A stretch of DNA of 64,000 bases from Demetria terragena DSM 11295 (GTDB lineage Bacteria > Actinomycetota > Actinomycetes > Actinomycetales > Dermatophilaceae): the NCBI RefSeq assembly GCF_000376825.1, contig NZ_AQXW01000004.1:1550001-1614000 (forward strand), read 5' to 3'. The notes under the pieces were generated by a model. That model had not been told where the DNA came from. It was given only the letters and a program-made list of their open reading frames with translations, and searched no databases. Shown here piece by piece: positions 1-8,811 of this stretch; the stretch's first letter is position 1, and every line of letters starts with the position of its first letter. Made by a program: the position numbers and the translations under genes.

Positions 1-1
1 C

Positions 2-238
2 GGTCTGATCTCGGCCCGAATCCTCGGATCGCGGGTTGCGTCCTTCGTGGCGCTGGCCGAGGTGCTCTTCGCGGTGCTCTTTGCCTGGATCGCCCTCGGT
101 GAGATCCCGCGCGCCGTTCAACTCCTCGGTGGAGTGCTCATCGTCTCTGGGGTCATCCTGGTTCGGTTGGCCGAGCGCGACGAGGATGAGCCGAACACGC
201 CCGCTATGACGCTGGGTCGGGAGCACGAGGCGGTCTGA
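2..238 (+). CDS. EamA/DMT-family permease, C-terminal part (cut by window edge)
   Basis: Only the last ~78 codons are inside the window; the reading frame is open from base 2 to the TGA at 236-238. The visible part holds two hydrophobic segments separated by a short loop, with the wording typical of the end of an EamA (drug/metabolite transporter) repeat: a segment around [16 protein letters not shown], then a last helix around [17 protein letters not shown] charged, non-conserved tail follows. EamA proteins are ten-helix inner-membrane exporters of metabolites; the substrate cannot be read here. It ends 17 bp before the nuoD-like gene on the same strand, so the two could be cotranscribed. 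Confidence 0.75.
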   Translation, partial: GLISARILGSRVASFVALAEVLFAVLFAWIALGEIPRAVQLLGGVLIVSGVILVRLAERDEDEPNTPAMTLGREHEAV

Positions 239-255
239 CCGGCATACTTGCGGTC

Positions 256-1422
256 ATGACCCAGGCACCGCAGGAACTGACCGTTGGCGTGGGCGCGGGC
301 GGCCTCGCGACGGCCGACATGGTGCTGAACATTGGGCCACAGCATCCGGCGACGCACGGCGTACTCCGATTGCGCATTGTGCTCGACGGAGAACGCATCC
401 TTAGCGCTGAGCCCATCGTCGGCTACATGCACCGCGGCGCGGAAAAACTCTTCGAGGTACGCGACTATCGCCAGATTCTGGTGCTGGCCAATCGGCATGA
501 CTGGTTGTCGGCCTTCAGCAACGAGATCGGACTCGTGCTGACCATCGAGCGCATGCTCGGCATGGACGTTCCCGAACGCGCTACCTGGACCCGCACCCTC
601 CTCGCCGAACTCAACCGCGTCCTCAACCACTTGATGTTCCTCGGCTCCTACCCGCTCGAACTCGGCGCCATCACCCCCATGTTCTATGCCTTCCGCGAGC
701 GCGAAGACCTGCAAGCGGTAATGGAAGAAATCTCCGGCGGGCGAATGCACTACATGTTCAACCGGGTTGGCGGTTTGCGTGACGACCTCCCGGCGGGCTG
801 GCTGGATCGGACATCCGCGGCCATTGACCTCGTACGCGGCCGACTGCCTGACCTGGAAAGCATGTTGATCGGCAATGAGATCCTGCATGGGCGGACGCGC
901 GGGGTGGGCGTTCTTGCCCCAGAATTGGCCCTCGAGTACGGCGTCTCCGGGCCGATCGCGCGGGCCAGTGGCATCGATGTTGATCTACGTCGCGACCAGC
1001 CCTACCTGGCCTACGAGGAGTTGTTCGCCAAGGGCGGGCCGGGACGGGTCGTGACTCGCACCGAGGGCGACTGCCTGGCGCGGCTCGAAGTGCTGTTGGA
1101 GCAGGTCCACGTCAGCCTCGATCTGGCTGAGGCCTGCGTGGACACGCTGCGCGGCCTCTCAGCCGGTCCGATCAATGTGCGTCTGCCGAAGGTCCTCAAG
1201 GTGCCCGAAGGGGATGGCTACACGGCCACGGAAAACCCGTTGGGCTTCAACGGCTATTACTTGGTGTCCCGGGGTGAGAAGACGCCGTGGCGGCTCAAAC
1301 TGCGGTCCGCGTCATTCAACAATGTGGCGGTGCTGCGCGAATTGCTCCCCGGCACCCTGCTCGCCGATATGGTCGCCATTCTCGGTTCGACGTTCTTTGT
1401 CGTCGGCGACGTCGATAAATAG
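256..1422 (+). CDS. Stand-alone NADH-quinone oxidoreductase subunit D-like protein
   Basis: A 388-residue protein covering the whole NuoD (49-kDa subunit) family. The N-terminal signature [15 protein letters not shown] (about residues 26-40), the [12 protein letters not shown] segment, the LNHLMFLG helix and the closing [14 protein letters not shown] tail are all present. In complex I, NuoD lines the quinone pocket next to NuoB. The hydrogenase-type CxxC nickel ligands are absent, as expected for NuoD. No other nuo gene is nearby: the neighbours are a permease and a secreted protein, so this looks like a paralogue outside the nuo operon. The ATG at 256 was chosen because the family homology starts soon after it. 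Whether it replaces or supplements an operon-encoded NuoD cannot be decided here. Confidence 0.85.
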   Translation: MTQAPQELTVGVGAGGLATADMVLNIGPQHPATHGVLRLRIVLDGERILSAEPIVGYMHRGAEKLFEVRDYRQILVLANRHDWLSAFSNEIGLVLTIERMLGMDVPERATWTRTLLAELNRVLNHLMFLGSYPLELGAITPMFYAFREREDLQAVMEEISGGRMHYMFNRVGGLRDDLPAGWLDRTSAAIDLVRGRLPDLESMLIGNEILHGRTRGVGVLAPELALEYGVSGPIARASGIDVDLRRDQPYLAYEELFAKGGPGRVVTRTEGDCLARLEVLLEQVHVSLDLAEACVDTLRGLSAGPINVRLPKVLKVPEGDGYTATENPLGFNGYYLVSRGEKTPWRLKLRSASFNNVAVLRELLPGTLLADMVAILGSTFFVVGDVDK

Positions 1423-1467
1423 TGTTAACTGGCTCACACCATTTGGTCGCAACCTGGGGGACACATC

Positions 1468-2226
1468 ATGCGCACAGCAGTGGCAACAGTCGGACTGGCA
1501 ACGCTCGCAGCAGGAGTCGGCGGCGGGAGTTACCCGGCATCCGCAGCAGCCGACGATCTCGTCAACTACACCTGCACCTCTTCTGAGGCCGCATTCTCCG
1601 GTCCCTGGACGGTCGAGGCGGACCTCGGGATCTACCCTCTGCCTGTCGCGGGCGGCGACCTGAGCATCGACTCCTCCGCAATGTACCTGAAGTCGAGCCC
1701 CGCTCTGGCCGACGAGTTGCGAAAGCGATATGACCCGACCGAGTTCGAGATATCGAACGACTTGACCTACCAAATCGGCGACAAGACTGGACACACCAAA
1801 ATCGTTGTCGACGGGTCCAACCCATTCCCTGAGGAAGGCAAGGGGCTTAGTTACTCGGCCGAGTTGACGTTCTCAGACACACCTCAGGCCCCTGAGGTGC
1901 CCGGGGCCTATGACCTCACGATCGAAAACATGACCATGAACGTCAAGCTGTCGCACGACGGCACCACGACTGATCTGGCGTTTGACTGCGCCCCCGCCGC
2001 GGGCGCCAACAATGTGCTGTACCCGATCGAGGTGCAGCCGGCTGCGACCTCGGCTTCACCAGGGTCCGACTCCCCGACAACATCCACCTCAACCGTGAGC
2101 GGCCCGCCCGTCGAGACCGGAGTCAGCCGAGACGACACCAATAGCGGTGCGGTCGCGCTAGGGATTCTCGGCGTTGGTGGCGTCGCGGCGCTAACGGCTG
2201 CCGCTCGCCGTCGGCTCAGGGACTAA
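1468..2226 (+). CDS. Secreted, C-terminally membrane-anchored protein of unknown function (DUF6801-like)
   Basis: 252 residues. A signal peptide occupies residues 1-27, with an Ala-rich cleavage region near ASAAADD. The extracytoplasmic domain (about 30-180) begins with a YTCTSSE motif and contains a second late Cys (FDCAPA), so one disulfide is possible. A Pro/Ser/Thr-rich linker follows (about 185-215), then a single hydrophobic helix and the basic tail RRRLRD. The segment PPVETG before the helix resembles, but is not, a canonical LPXTG sorting motif. The domain reminds me of DUF6801 of actinobacterial surface proteins; the function is unknown. An RBS-like GGGGGAC lies before the ATG. Its stop codon overlaps the stop of the convergent DUF3180 gene by 3 bp. 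Confidence 0.6.
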   Translation: MRTAVATVGLATLAAGVGGGSYPASAAADDLVNYTCTSSEAAFSGPWTVEADLGIYPLPVAGGDLSIDSSAMYLKSSPALADELRKRYDPTEFEISNDLTYQIGDKTGHTKIVVDGSNPFPEEGKGLSYSAELTFSDTPQAPEVPGAYDLTIENMTMNVKLSHDGTTTDLAFDCAPAAGANNVLYPIEVQPAATSASPGSDSPTTSTSTVSGPPVETGVSRDDTNSGAVALGILGVGGVAALTAAARRRLRD

Positions 2227-2693
2227 GCACGCTGCTCGTCATCATCCTGCGGAGGGATGCGGCACCAGGACTGGGCGACCAAGCCCGCCGAGGCCAGACC
2301 GAGGCTGACCGCGGTGAGCACCAACGCTAGCCACATCGCCGAGGCCTGGCTGGGAATGGCAGCGTTTGGCATCCGGATCAGCGCTTCGCCCGCATAAAAA
2401 CCAGCGACCACACCCCCGGTGAGGGCGCAGGCGCGGGCTGCCACCAGCACGCCTCGACCAAACTGCGGGGTGGGTGGCTCCGGATTCTTGCCTTCGACGT
2501 AGGACCGAATGGACCACGCACAACTCAGCAAGCCGACCGCAACCAACACGATGATCGCCACGGTGAACCACGAGTTGCGCGGCAATGCCACACCGCGGTC
2601 GGACAGCACCCGCAGCAGGAAGTAGGACAGCGCCAACGCGATACCGCCACTGAAAACCACTGTGCGGGCTTTGAGTCCGCTGTCCTCAGTCAT
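2223..2693 (-). CDS. DUF3180 membrane protein
   Basis: 156 residues with four predicted transmembrane helices: about 10-28, 42-60, a third around the RGVLVAARACALTGGVVAGFY region, and one before the C-terminal charged tail. The RGVLVAARACALTGG...AGFYAGEAL segment is the hallmark of DUF3180, a family almost always encoded right after folK in actinobacteria. Its function is not known. The ATG at 2693 overlaps the folBK stop as ATGA, which indicates translational coupling; a GTG three codons upstream is the alternative start. Confidence 0.8.
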   Translation of the reverse strand: MTEDSGLKARTVVFSGGIALALSYFLLRVLSDRGVALPRNSWFTVAIIVLVAVGLLSCAWSIRSYVEGKNPEPPTPQFGRGVLVAARACALTGGVVAGFYAGEALIRMPNAAIPSQASAMWLALVLTAVSLGLASAGLVAQSWCRIPPQDDDEQRA

Positions 2694-3580
2694 CGTAACC
2701 ACTCCGGCCCCGGGCGTACGCCATCTGTGCCCAACTCTTGCAGAACGTCCGCGACGGGCGTGATGCGATCACCGACTCGAACGTGTGCCTGCGGGTCGGC
2801 ATCGAGCCACGGCGTCAGCACGAATGCGCGCTCGTGTGCCCGCGGGTGTGGAACGGTGAGTTCGCTTGTTTCAGAAGCGAATTCGCTCGGATCACCGGGC
2901 GTGCCGTACTGGATCAGGTCGAGGTCGAGTGTTCGAGCGCCCCAGCGCACGTCGCGGGTTCGGCCGTACCAGTTCTCGATGAGGTGCAGTTTTTCCAGCA
3001 TGGTCCACGGCGCCAATCGCGTGCGCCCGACCACCACGGCATTGAGGTAGTCAGGCTGGTCGGGTCCGCCCACCGGGTCGGTCATATACAGGTCCGACAC
3101 TGCGAGCACCCGCATCGCCGGATCGGACCGGATCGCCTCAAGCGCACTCACCAGGGTTCGCTCACGCCGCCCCAGATTGGCCCCAAGCGCCACCACGAAC
3201 GCCGCATCACGCTCACGACGAATCGTCACCGATGGGCCGCCCGATTCCGGGTCCTGAAAGGTGACACCGGCCGGTGCGTGCGGCTTGTGCAGGGTGACCT
3301 CTACCGCTTCGACAGCCAGGTATGCCAACGCGGCGGTGGCGATGCGGTCGACCAGCGTCTCGATTAAATCGACTGGCGGTCCGGCGAGAATGGCCTCGGC
3401 TGCCTGAGCGATATCGGCATAGGAGACGGTCCGGCTGAGGTCGTCAGAGAGGCCCGCAGCGGTGAGGTCAACTTCTAGGGTGATGTCGGCGATGAAAGGC
3501 TGCGGGTCGACCTTTTCGTGCTCCAGCACCCCGTGGCAGGACACCACGCGGAGGCCTTCAAGGTGGATGCGATCAGTCAT
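2690..3580 (-). CDS. folB-folK fusion: Bifunctional dihydroneopterin aldolase / 6-hydroxymethyl-dihydropterin pyrophosphokinase
   Basis: 296 residues in two joined folate enzymes. Residues 1-118 are FolB, which cleaves dihydroneopterin to 6-hydroxymethyl-dihydropterin: GLRVVSCHGVLEHEK at the start, TVSYADI, the LIETLVDRIA helix, then VTLHKPHAP. Residues about 127-290 are FolK, which pyrophosphorylates that product: VVALGANLGRRERTL, the SDLYMTDPVGGPDQPDYLNAV loop, RWGARTLDLDL carrying the metal-binding aspartates, and VPHPRAHERAFVL. The fusion would channel the pterin between consecutive steps. It overlaps folP by 4 bp (ATGA) and DUF3180 by 4 bp. No disrupted residues are seen. Confidence 0.93.
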   Translation of the reverse strand: MTDRIHLEGLRVVSCHGVLEHEKVDPQPFIADITLEVDLTAAGLSDDLSRTVSYADIAQAAEAILAGPPVDLIETLVDRIATAALAYLAVEAVEVTLHKPHAPAGVTFQDPESGGPSVTIRRERDAAFVVALGANLGRRERTLVSALEAIRSDPAMRVLAVSDLYMTDPVGGPDQPDYLNAVVVGRTRLAPWTMLEKLHLIENWYGRTRDVRWGARTLDLDLIQYGTPGDPSEFASETSELTVPHPRAHERAFVLTPWLDADPQAHVRVGDRITPVADVLQELGTDGVRPGPEWLR

Positions 3581-4413
3581 GGCCGCGCTGCCTGCACCGC
3601 CGCCACCACTTCAATCGCGGCGCGCGTCGAGGGCACATCGTGAACGCGGATTCCCCAGACCCCGGCCTGCGCCAGCAGCACGCTCGTGGCCGCCGTCGCG
3701 AGGTCGCGCTCTGGCGCGGGCACCGGCTCGCCATCGCCTGCGCCGATCTGCCCGAGAAAGCCCTTGCGTGAGGTGCCCACCAATACGGGCAGCGCCAGAC
3801 CGTCGAATGCCGCGAGGTCCGCCAGTAGCGTCCAGTTGTGTTCGTGGCTCTTGGCAAACCCCAAACCAGGGTCGACCACGAGGCGATCGCGCGAAATGCC
3901 CTGCCCAACAAGAACTTCGACGCGCTCGGCCAGCTCGGAGTAAACCTCGCTCACCACGTCCGAATAGACCGCACGGGTCTGCATATCGTGACTGTGCCCG
4001 CGCCAGTGCATCACCAGGAACGGCACCCCAAGACTGGCCACCACCGGCGCCATGGCCGAATCTGCAAGCCCGCCACTTACGTCGTTCACCAGCGCAGCAC
4101 CATGGTCAACAGCGCGCGCGGCGACCGAGGAACGCATGGTGTCCACGCTCACCGTCGCCCCGGCCGCGGCCAGTTCGGTCACGACCGGAAGCACCCGGCG
4201 CAACTCTTCGTCTTCATCGACTCGACGCGCACCAGGACGCGTCGACTCCCCACCGATGTCGAGGAGGTCGGCGCCTTGCTCGATCAGTGCCACCCCGTGG
4301 CGTACGGCCGCGCTCCCATCGAGATGGCGACCACCGTCCGAGAATGAATCTGGGGTCACATTGACGACCCCCATCACGAGCGGACGGTCGACGGGGCGCT
4401 GGGGAAGGCTCAT
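3577..4413 (-). CDS. folP: Dihydropteroate synthase
   Basis: 278 residues. The enzyme condenses 6-hydroxymethyl-dihydropterin pyrophosphate with p-aminobenzoate to form dihydropteroate; it is the sulfonamide target. Visible motifs are LVMGVVNVTPDSFSDGG near the N-terminus, DIGGESTRPGA (about 51-61), SVDTMRSSV, the LVNDVSGG strand, LVVDPGLGFAKSHEHN, and VGTSRKGFLG with the conserved Lys. The length is normal for the family. The start ATG at 4413 is followed directly by MSLPQRPVDRPLVMG. An imperfect 27-bp tandem duplication straddles its 5' end and the 3' end of folE. It lies in the ftsH-folE-folP-folBK operon. Confidence 0.95.
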   Translation of the reverse strand: MSLPQRPVDRPLVMGVVNVTPDSFSDGGRHLDGSAAVRHGVALIEQGADLLDIGGESTRPGARRVDEDEELRRVLPVVTELAAAGATVSVDTMRSSVAARAVDHGAALVNDVSGGLADSAMAPVVASLGVPFLVMHWRGHSHDMQTRAVYSDVVSEVYSELAERVEVLVGQGISRDRLVVDPGLGFAKSHEHNWTLLADLAAFDGLALPVLVGTSRKGFLGQIGAGDGEPVPAPERDLATAATSVLLAQAGVWGIRVHDVPSTRAAIEVVAAVQAARP

Positions 4414-4460
4414 GGGCTAGGCCGCGGTCACGGGGCTCATGGGCTACGCCGAGGTCACGA
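4407..4460. repeat. 27-bp imperfect tandem repeat at the folP/folE junction
   Basis: Copies at 4407-4433 and 4434-4460 agree at 24 of 27 positions by my reading; a partial third copy starts at 4461. The repeat includes the first codons of folP (minus strand), the 30-bp intergenic gap and the last codons of folE with its stop. It looks like a slippage or tandem duplication of the folE terminus that separated folE and folP, which often overlap elsewhere. Confidence 0.75.
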
Positions 4461-5019
4461 GGCTCATGGCCTCGGCACGCGTCGTCGGGTCACGCAACGA
4501 TCCGCGTACGGCGGACGTGATGGTCCGGGCCCCGGGCTTGCGTACCCCGCGCATCGACATGCACAGGTGCTCGCATTCCAACACCACCAGCGCACCGCTC
4601 GCGCTGAGATGTTGCATCATCGCGTCGGCGATCTGGCCGGTGAGGCGCTCCTGAACTTGGGGACGCTTGGCAAACACATCGACCAGCCGCGCCAGTTTGG
4701 ACAGACCGGTCACCCGGCCCTCCTGGTTGGGGATGTAGGCCACATGCGCCTTGCCGTGAAACGGCACCAAGTGATGCTCACAGGTCGAGTAGACCTCGAT
4801 GTCTTTGACCAAAACCAACTCGTCGTGATCCACATCAAAGGTGCGCTGCAGGACATCCTCGGGCCGCTGCCGCAGGCCCGCGAAGGCCTCCACATAGGCG
4901 CGCGCCACCCGGTCCGGCGTGTCCTTCAAACCCTCGCGGTCGGGGTCCTCCCCCACCGCGATGAGCAACTCCCTGACAGCCGCGCTCGCGCGGGGGAGAT
5001 CAATGTGCTCCTGGCTCAT
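4444..5019 (-). CDS. folE: GTP cyclohydrolase I
   Basis: 191 residues from the ATG at 5019. The enzyme converts GTP to 7,8-dihydroneopterin triphosphate, the first step of folate synthesis. Seen: the [18 protein letters not shown] helix, the zinc/active-site segment [16 protein letters not shown], the [23 protein letters not shown] block, and [12 protein letters not shown] with the second Cys ligand. The frame stays open for 27 codons upstream of 5019, but that stretch is compositionally unlike FolE and only mirrors the ftsH 3' end, so the downstream ATG is preferred. It overlaps the ftsH stop by 20 bp. Confidence 0.95.
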   Translation of the reverse strand: MSQEHIDLPRASAAVRELLIAVGEDPDREGLKDTPDRVARAYVEAFAGLRQRPEDVLQRTFDVDHDELVLVKDIEVYSTCEHHLVPFHGKAHVAYIPNQEGRVTGLSKLARLVDVFAKRPQVQERLTGQIADAMMQHLSASGALVVLECEHLCMSMRGVRKPGARTITSAVRGSLRDPTTRAEAMSLVTSA

Positions 5020-7027
5020 ATCCGCGGTCCGGGGACTCGATCGTGGCTTCCGGCGCGTGCGGCTGCACGTGCTGCTTCTCTTCGGCAGGCGGCTGCTCAC
5101 CGCGAGCCATGGCCTCCCGCTCTTGCGGAGTCATGACCGGTGGCCGATCGCTGACGGTCCGGACGTCGCTAGACAGCCACACCGGCCGGGTCGGACGCTT
5201 GCGCACCTCGCGGAAAACTTCGGCGATTTGGTGCTCGTTCAGCGTTTCCTTCTCCAGGAGCTCCAGCACCAGGGCGTCCAGGACGTCGCGGTTGTCGTTG
5301 AGGGCATACCACGCCTCATCATGGGCGGCATCGATCAACCGACGAACTTCCTCGTCGACCACAGCAGCCATGCCTTCGGAGTAGTCGCGCTCGTGACCCA
5401 TGTCGCGGCCTAGGAACACCTCAGAGTTAGCCTGTCCGAGCTTGATCGCACCGATCCGCTCGCTCATGCCGAACTGGGTGACCATCTTGCGGGCCATCCC
5501 GGTCGCTTTCTCGATGTCGTTCGACGCACCCGTGCTCGGGTCGTGGAAGACGATCTCTTCGGCGACCCGGCCGCCAAGGGCGTAGGCCAACTGGTCGAGT
5601 AGCTCGTTGCGGGTCGTGGAGTATTTGTCATCCGCCGGAAGCACCATCGTGTAGCCGAGGGCACGCCCGCGCGGCAGGATCGTCACCTTGCTCACCGGGT
5701 CGGTGTAGTTGAGCGCCGCAGCAACCAGGGCATGCCCACCCTCGTGGTAGGCGGTGATCTTGCGCTCCTTGGCGCTCATCACGCGGGTGCGCTTCTGCGG
5801 ACCAGCCATCACTCGGTCAATGGCCTCATCCAGGGCCGCGTTGTCCACCACTCGCCCGTTGGTACGCGCGGTCAGCAGTGCGGCTTCGTTGAGGACGTTG
5901 GCCAGATCGGCTCCCGAGAAGCCCGGGGTACGCCGAGCGACCATAAGCAGGTCGACGTCATCACTCATGGGCTTGCCCTTGGCGTGCACCTGCAGAATGT
6001 GGTGCCGTCCGGCCATATCGGGCGCTTCGACCGCGATCTGCCGGTCGAATCGGCCCGGGCGCAGCAACGCCGGGTCCAGGATGTCTGGCCGGTTGGTCGC
6101 GGCAATGAGGATGACGTTGGTCGTGACGTCGAAGCCGTCCATCTCGACCAGCAGCTGGTTGAGGGTCTGTTCCCGCTCGTCGTGGCCACCGCCGAGGCCA
6201 GCGCCACGGTGCCGTCCGACAGCGTCGATCTCGTCGACGAAAATGATGGCGGGGGCATTGGTCTTGGCCTGCTCGAACAGGTCGCGTACTCGCGAGGCGC
6301 CGACGCCGACAAACATCTCGACAAAGTCAGAACCGGAGATGGTGTAGAACGGCACCCCGGCCTCACCCGCGACCGCGCGAGCCAGCAGGGTTTTACCGGT
6401 GCCGGGCGGGCCATACAGCAGCACGCCCTTGGGGATCTTGGCGCCCACCTCGAGGAACTTGCGGGGCTCGGCGAGGAATTCTTTGATCTCGTGGAGTTCT
6501 TCGACGGCTTCGTCTGATCCAGCCACGTCCGCGAACGTGACTTTGGGCATGTCCTTGGATGCGAGCTTGGCCTTGGACTTGCCGAATTGCATGACCCGGC
6601 CGCCACCACCCTGCATTCGCGACATGAGGAACCAGAACAAACCCACCAGCAGGAGCAGCGGCAGCATGGTCATCAACAAGCTGACGAAGACGTTTTGCTG
6701 CTCGGGGTCGTCGGTGAAGCCGTCGGCTGGCGCGTTCTCGTTGAGTGCGCGGACGATCTGCTCGCCGCGCGCGTCGACATAGAACGCCTGCACGGTGTCG
6801 GTGTTTTTGACGTCACCGACGTCTTGAGCCGACTTCAGGGTGAGATCGACTCGGTCTGGGGTGACCTTGGCCGACTTGACCTGGCCCTTCTCGATGAGCG
6901 TGATGGCTTGGGAAGTATCGACCTTCTCGAACCCGCCCGACGTGCCGACGGAGTACCACAGGAACCCGATCGCCACGACGAGGACGATCCAAAAACCCGG
7001 TGCCCGGGCGAGACGCTTAGCGTTCAT
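5000..7027 (-). CDS. ftsH: ATP-dependent zinc metalloprotease FtsH
   Basis: 675 residues. This is a membrane-bound AAA+ protease that degrades damaged or short-lived membrane and cytosolic proteins as a hexamer. Order: TM1 (about 12-28), an extracytoplasmic domain to about 112, TM2 (about 114-137), a Gly-rich linker, and the AAA+ module with Walker A GPPGTGKT (206-213), Walker B IIFVDEID and the second region of homology ([20 protein letters not shown]). The M41 peptidase site HEGGH is near residue 430. The C-terminal ~70 residues are acidic and Pro-rich, a common actinobacterial extension. It heads the folate operon; the 195-bp gap to hpt upstream presumably holds the promoter. Confidence 0.97.
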   Translation of the reverse strand: MNAKRLARAPGFWIVLVVAIGFLWYSVGTSGGFEKVDTSQAITLIEKGQVKSAKVTPDRVDLTLKSAQDVGDVKNTDTVQAFYVDARGEQIVRALNENAPADGFTDDPEQQNVFVSLLMTMLPLLLLVGLFWFLMSRMQGGGGRVMQFGKSKAKLASKDMPKVTFADVAGSDEAVEELHEIKEFLAEPRKFLEVGAKIPKGVLLYGPPGTGKTLLARAVAGEAGVPFYTISGSDFVEMFVGVGASRVRDLFEQAKTNAPAIIFVDEIDAVGRHRGAGLGGGHDEREQTLNQLLVEMDGFDVTTNVILIAATNRPDILDPALLRPGRFDRQIAVEAPDMAGRHHILQVHAKGKPMSDDVDLLMVARRTPGFSGADLANVLNEAALLTARTNGRVVDNAALDEAIDRVMAGPQKRTRVMSAKERKITAYHEGGHALVAAALNYTDPVSKVTILPRGRALGYTMVLPADDKYSTTRNELLDQLAYALGGRVAEEIVFHDPSTGASNDIEKATGMARKMVTQFGMSERIGAIKLGQANSEVFLGRDMGHERDYSEGMAAVVDEEVRRLIDAAHDEAWYALNDNRDVLDALVLELLEKETLNEHQIAEVFREVRKRPTRPVWLSSDVRTVSDRPPVMTPQEREAMARGEQPPAEEKQHVQPHAPEATIESPDRGYEPGAH

Positions 7028-7221
7028 GTAGCTGCGAGGCCGTCACGGCCCCGATCCTTCCTGCTCAAGTAGTCGACGGCAGCCCCCGGATGGATGCCAC
7101 TGGCTCCGCATGCCGCCAGGGGTCTAAGCCCCGACGACCGTACACGTCCGGCAATCTCGCCCGCAGATGCGGGGCGACACCGGTTCAGGTTGGCAAACGT
7201 CCGAGGTGCGCGTGATGTTCC

Positions 7222-7779
7222 TTAGCTGTAGACGTGCGGCGCCAAGGTGCCGATGTCGCGCAGGTTTCGATAGCGCTCGTCGTAGTCCAGGCCGTATCCC
7301 ACGACAAACTCATCGGGAATGTCGAATCCGACGTACTTGCAGTCAATGTGCACCTTGGCAGCGTCCGGTTTGCGCAGCAGCGTGCAGATTTCTACCGATG
7401 CTGGCGCGCGCGACTCCAAGTTCGAGCGGATCCACGACAGCGTCAGACCGGAGTCGATGATGTCCTCCACGATCAGGACATGGCGGTCGGTGATATCGGT
7501 ATCGAGGTCTTTGAGGATGCGCACCACTCCCGAACTCTTGGTGCCAGAACCATAGGAGGACACGGCCATCCAGTCCATCGGCACGCTGCCGGGCAGGGCT
7601 CGCATGAGGTCGGCCATCACCAGGACGGCGCCTTTGAGAACACCCACCAGCAAGAGCTGATCGCGCTGTGGGCCGTAGTCCTGCCAGATTTCCTGGCCTA
7701 GCTCGGCGAGCCGCTGCTGAATCTGCGGCTCCGTATAGAGCACCTTCTCCAGGTCGCTGCCCATATGGTCGGCGTCCAC
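7222..7779 (-). CDS. hpt: Hypoxanthine phosphoribosyltransferase
   Basis: 185 residues. It transfers phosphoribose from PRPP to hypoxanthine or guanine in purine salvage. The PRPP-binding loop is [14 protein letters not shown] (about 113-126), with the preceding [19 protein letters not shown] segment and the ending [16 protein letters not shown] that contacts the base. The GTG at 7779 is chosen because a strong GGAGGAG Shine-Dalgarno sequence lies 5 bp upstream; the next ATG, five codons later, has none as good. It follows tilS on the same strand with a ~33-bp gap, in the usual tilS-hpt-ftsH order. Confidence 0.95.
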   Translation of the reverse strand: MDADHMGSDLEKVLYTEPQIQQRLAELGQEIWQDYGPQRDQLLLVGVLKGAVLVMADLMRALPGSVPMDWMAVSSYGSGTKSSGVVRILKDLDTDITDRHVLIVEDIIDSGLTLSWIRSNLESRAPASVEICTLLRKPDAAKVHIDCKYVGFDIPDEFVVGYGLDYDERYRNLRDIGTLAPHVYS

Positions 7780-7811
7780 GCTCGCTCCTCCGCTGGTTGG
7801 TCAGTCCGCAC

Positions 7812-8807
7812 TCATTCAACCGGACGGCGCGGGCCGAAGGCGAGCGCACCCCGTACCCGCTGCGCCTGGAGCCCTCCTGGCAGATCGATCGGCCCCTGCC
7901 CACGCCAATCCGTGATGAGCCGGTCTAGCTCGGTCAGCTGCCCGAAATTGAGCGCCGACGCATCGGCTCCCGCCTCCAACGCGAGCCGTCGCAGGGCACG
8001 GGTACGCACCGCTCTCGGCAGGTCGACGAGGTCGGCCACCGCGATGCCCTCCGAAGCCGTGCCCGCACATCCGGCGAGCGTCGATTCGGCCCAGTGGGCG
8101 AGGGCCTCCTCATCGTCGCGCGCTCGGCGGGATGTCCGCGCCAGGTTGGCGCGAAGGTCCCCGCCGAGACGGCCGGTCAGGTCGGCGAGGAGCCGGCGAG
8201 CGCGGACCCTGGCAAAAGTCTCATCCTCGTTGTGTGGGTCCTGCCAGGGCTGCACGCCCAACGCCTCGCATGCGGCCTCGGTGTGTTCGCGGGTGATATC
8301 GAGAAACGGCCGAACGAGGGTCGCTGATACCGGGGACATACCGCTCAAGGACCGCGCACCGGAGCCCCGCAAGAGGCCGAGCAGCACCTGTTCGGCCTGA
8401 TCGTCGCGAGTATGCGCCGTCGCGACGTGTACGGCGCGCTGGGCCACCCTCGATGTTTCGAGGGCGGCATAACGTGCCCGTCTCGCGGCGGCCTCTGGAC
8501 CCTCGCCTTCGAGGTTCACCTGGACGGTACGCACCTCGACAGGCGCGAGTCCGAGTTCACGGCACTGCGCTGCGGCTCGGTCCGCGACCTCGTGGGAGTG
8601 GGCCTGCAGCCCGTGGTCCACGATCACTGCGCCAGCGCGCAGGGTCATCCGGGGCGCCTCAAAGGACAGTGCCGCGGCGAGCGCCAACGAGTCGGCGCCA
8701 CCGCTCACGGCGGCGAGAATGAGTGAATCGGGCGGCAGGGACAGCGCTGTGAGTGCTTCTCGTACCGCCACCCGAGTGTGGGCGACGGCCGGCGACGGAC
8801 CGGCCAT
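7812..8807 (-). CDS. tilS: tRNA(Ile)-lysidine synthase
   Basis: 331 residues. TilS modifies C34 of the CAU-anticodon tRNA-Ile to lysidine so that it reads AUA. The ATP pyrophosphatase PP-loop AAVSGGADSLALAAAL sits near residue 34. VIVDHGLQ, the HTRDDQAEQVLLGLLRGSG block and GMSPVSATLVRPFLDITR follow in the expected order; the C-terminal half is short and divergent, as in actinobacterial TilS. The start at 8807 lies 5 bp after the stop of the upstream metalloprotease gene; a frame extension of eight codons is possible but would overlap that gene. Confidence 0.92.
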   Translation of the reverse strand: MAGPSPAVAHTRVAVREALTALSLPPDSLILAAVSGGADSLALAAALSFEAPRMTLRAGAVIVDHGLQAHSHEVADRAAAQCRELGLAPVEVRTVQVNLEGEGPEAAARRARYAALETSRVAQRAVHVATAHTRDDQAEQVLLGLLRGSGARSLSGMSPVSATLVRPFLDITREHTEAACEALGVQPWQDPHNEDETFARVRARRLLADLTGRLGGDLRANLARTSRRARDDEEALAHWAESTLAGCAGTASEGIAVADLVDLPRAVRTRALRRLALEAGADASALNFGQLTELDRLITDWRGQGPIDLPGGLQAQRVRGALAFGPRRPVE

Positions 8808-8811
8808 GCGC

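Noticed and set aside
118-888. Long minus-strand open frame opposite the nuoD-like gene
   Set aside because: It mirrors the codon pattern of a clear NuoD gene and has no family motifs; a typical high-GC antisense shadow.
256-1422. Annotation as a [NiFe]-hydrogenase large subunit
   Set aside because: The N- and C-terminal CxxC nickel ligands are missing; NuoD wording is clear.
3462-4364. 300-codon plus-strand frame across folBK and folP
   Set aside because: Arg/Pro/Ser-rich translation opposite two well-supported folate genes; no recognisable domain.
7028-7221. Riboswitch or attenuator before ftsH-folE
   Set aside because: I could not build any known folate or purine riboswitch pairing pattern; only ordinary GC-rich sequence is visible.
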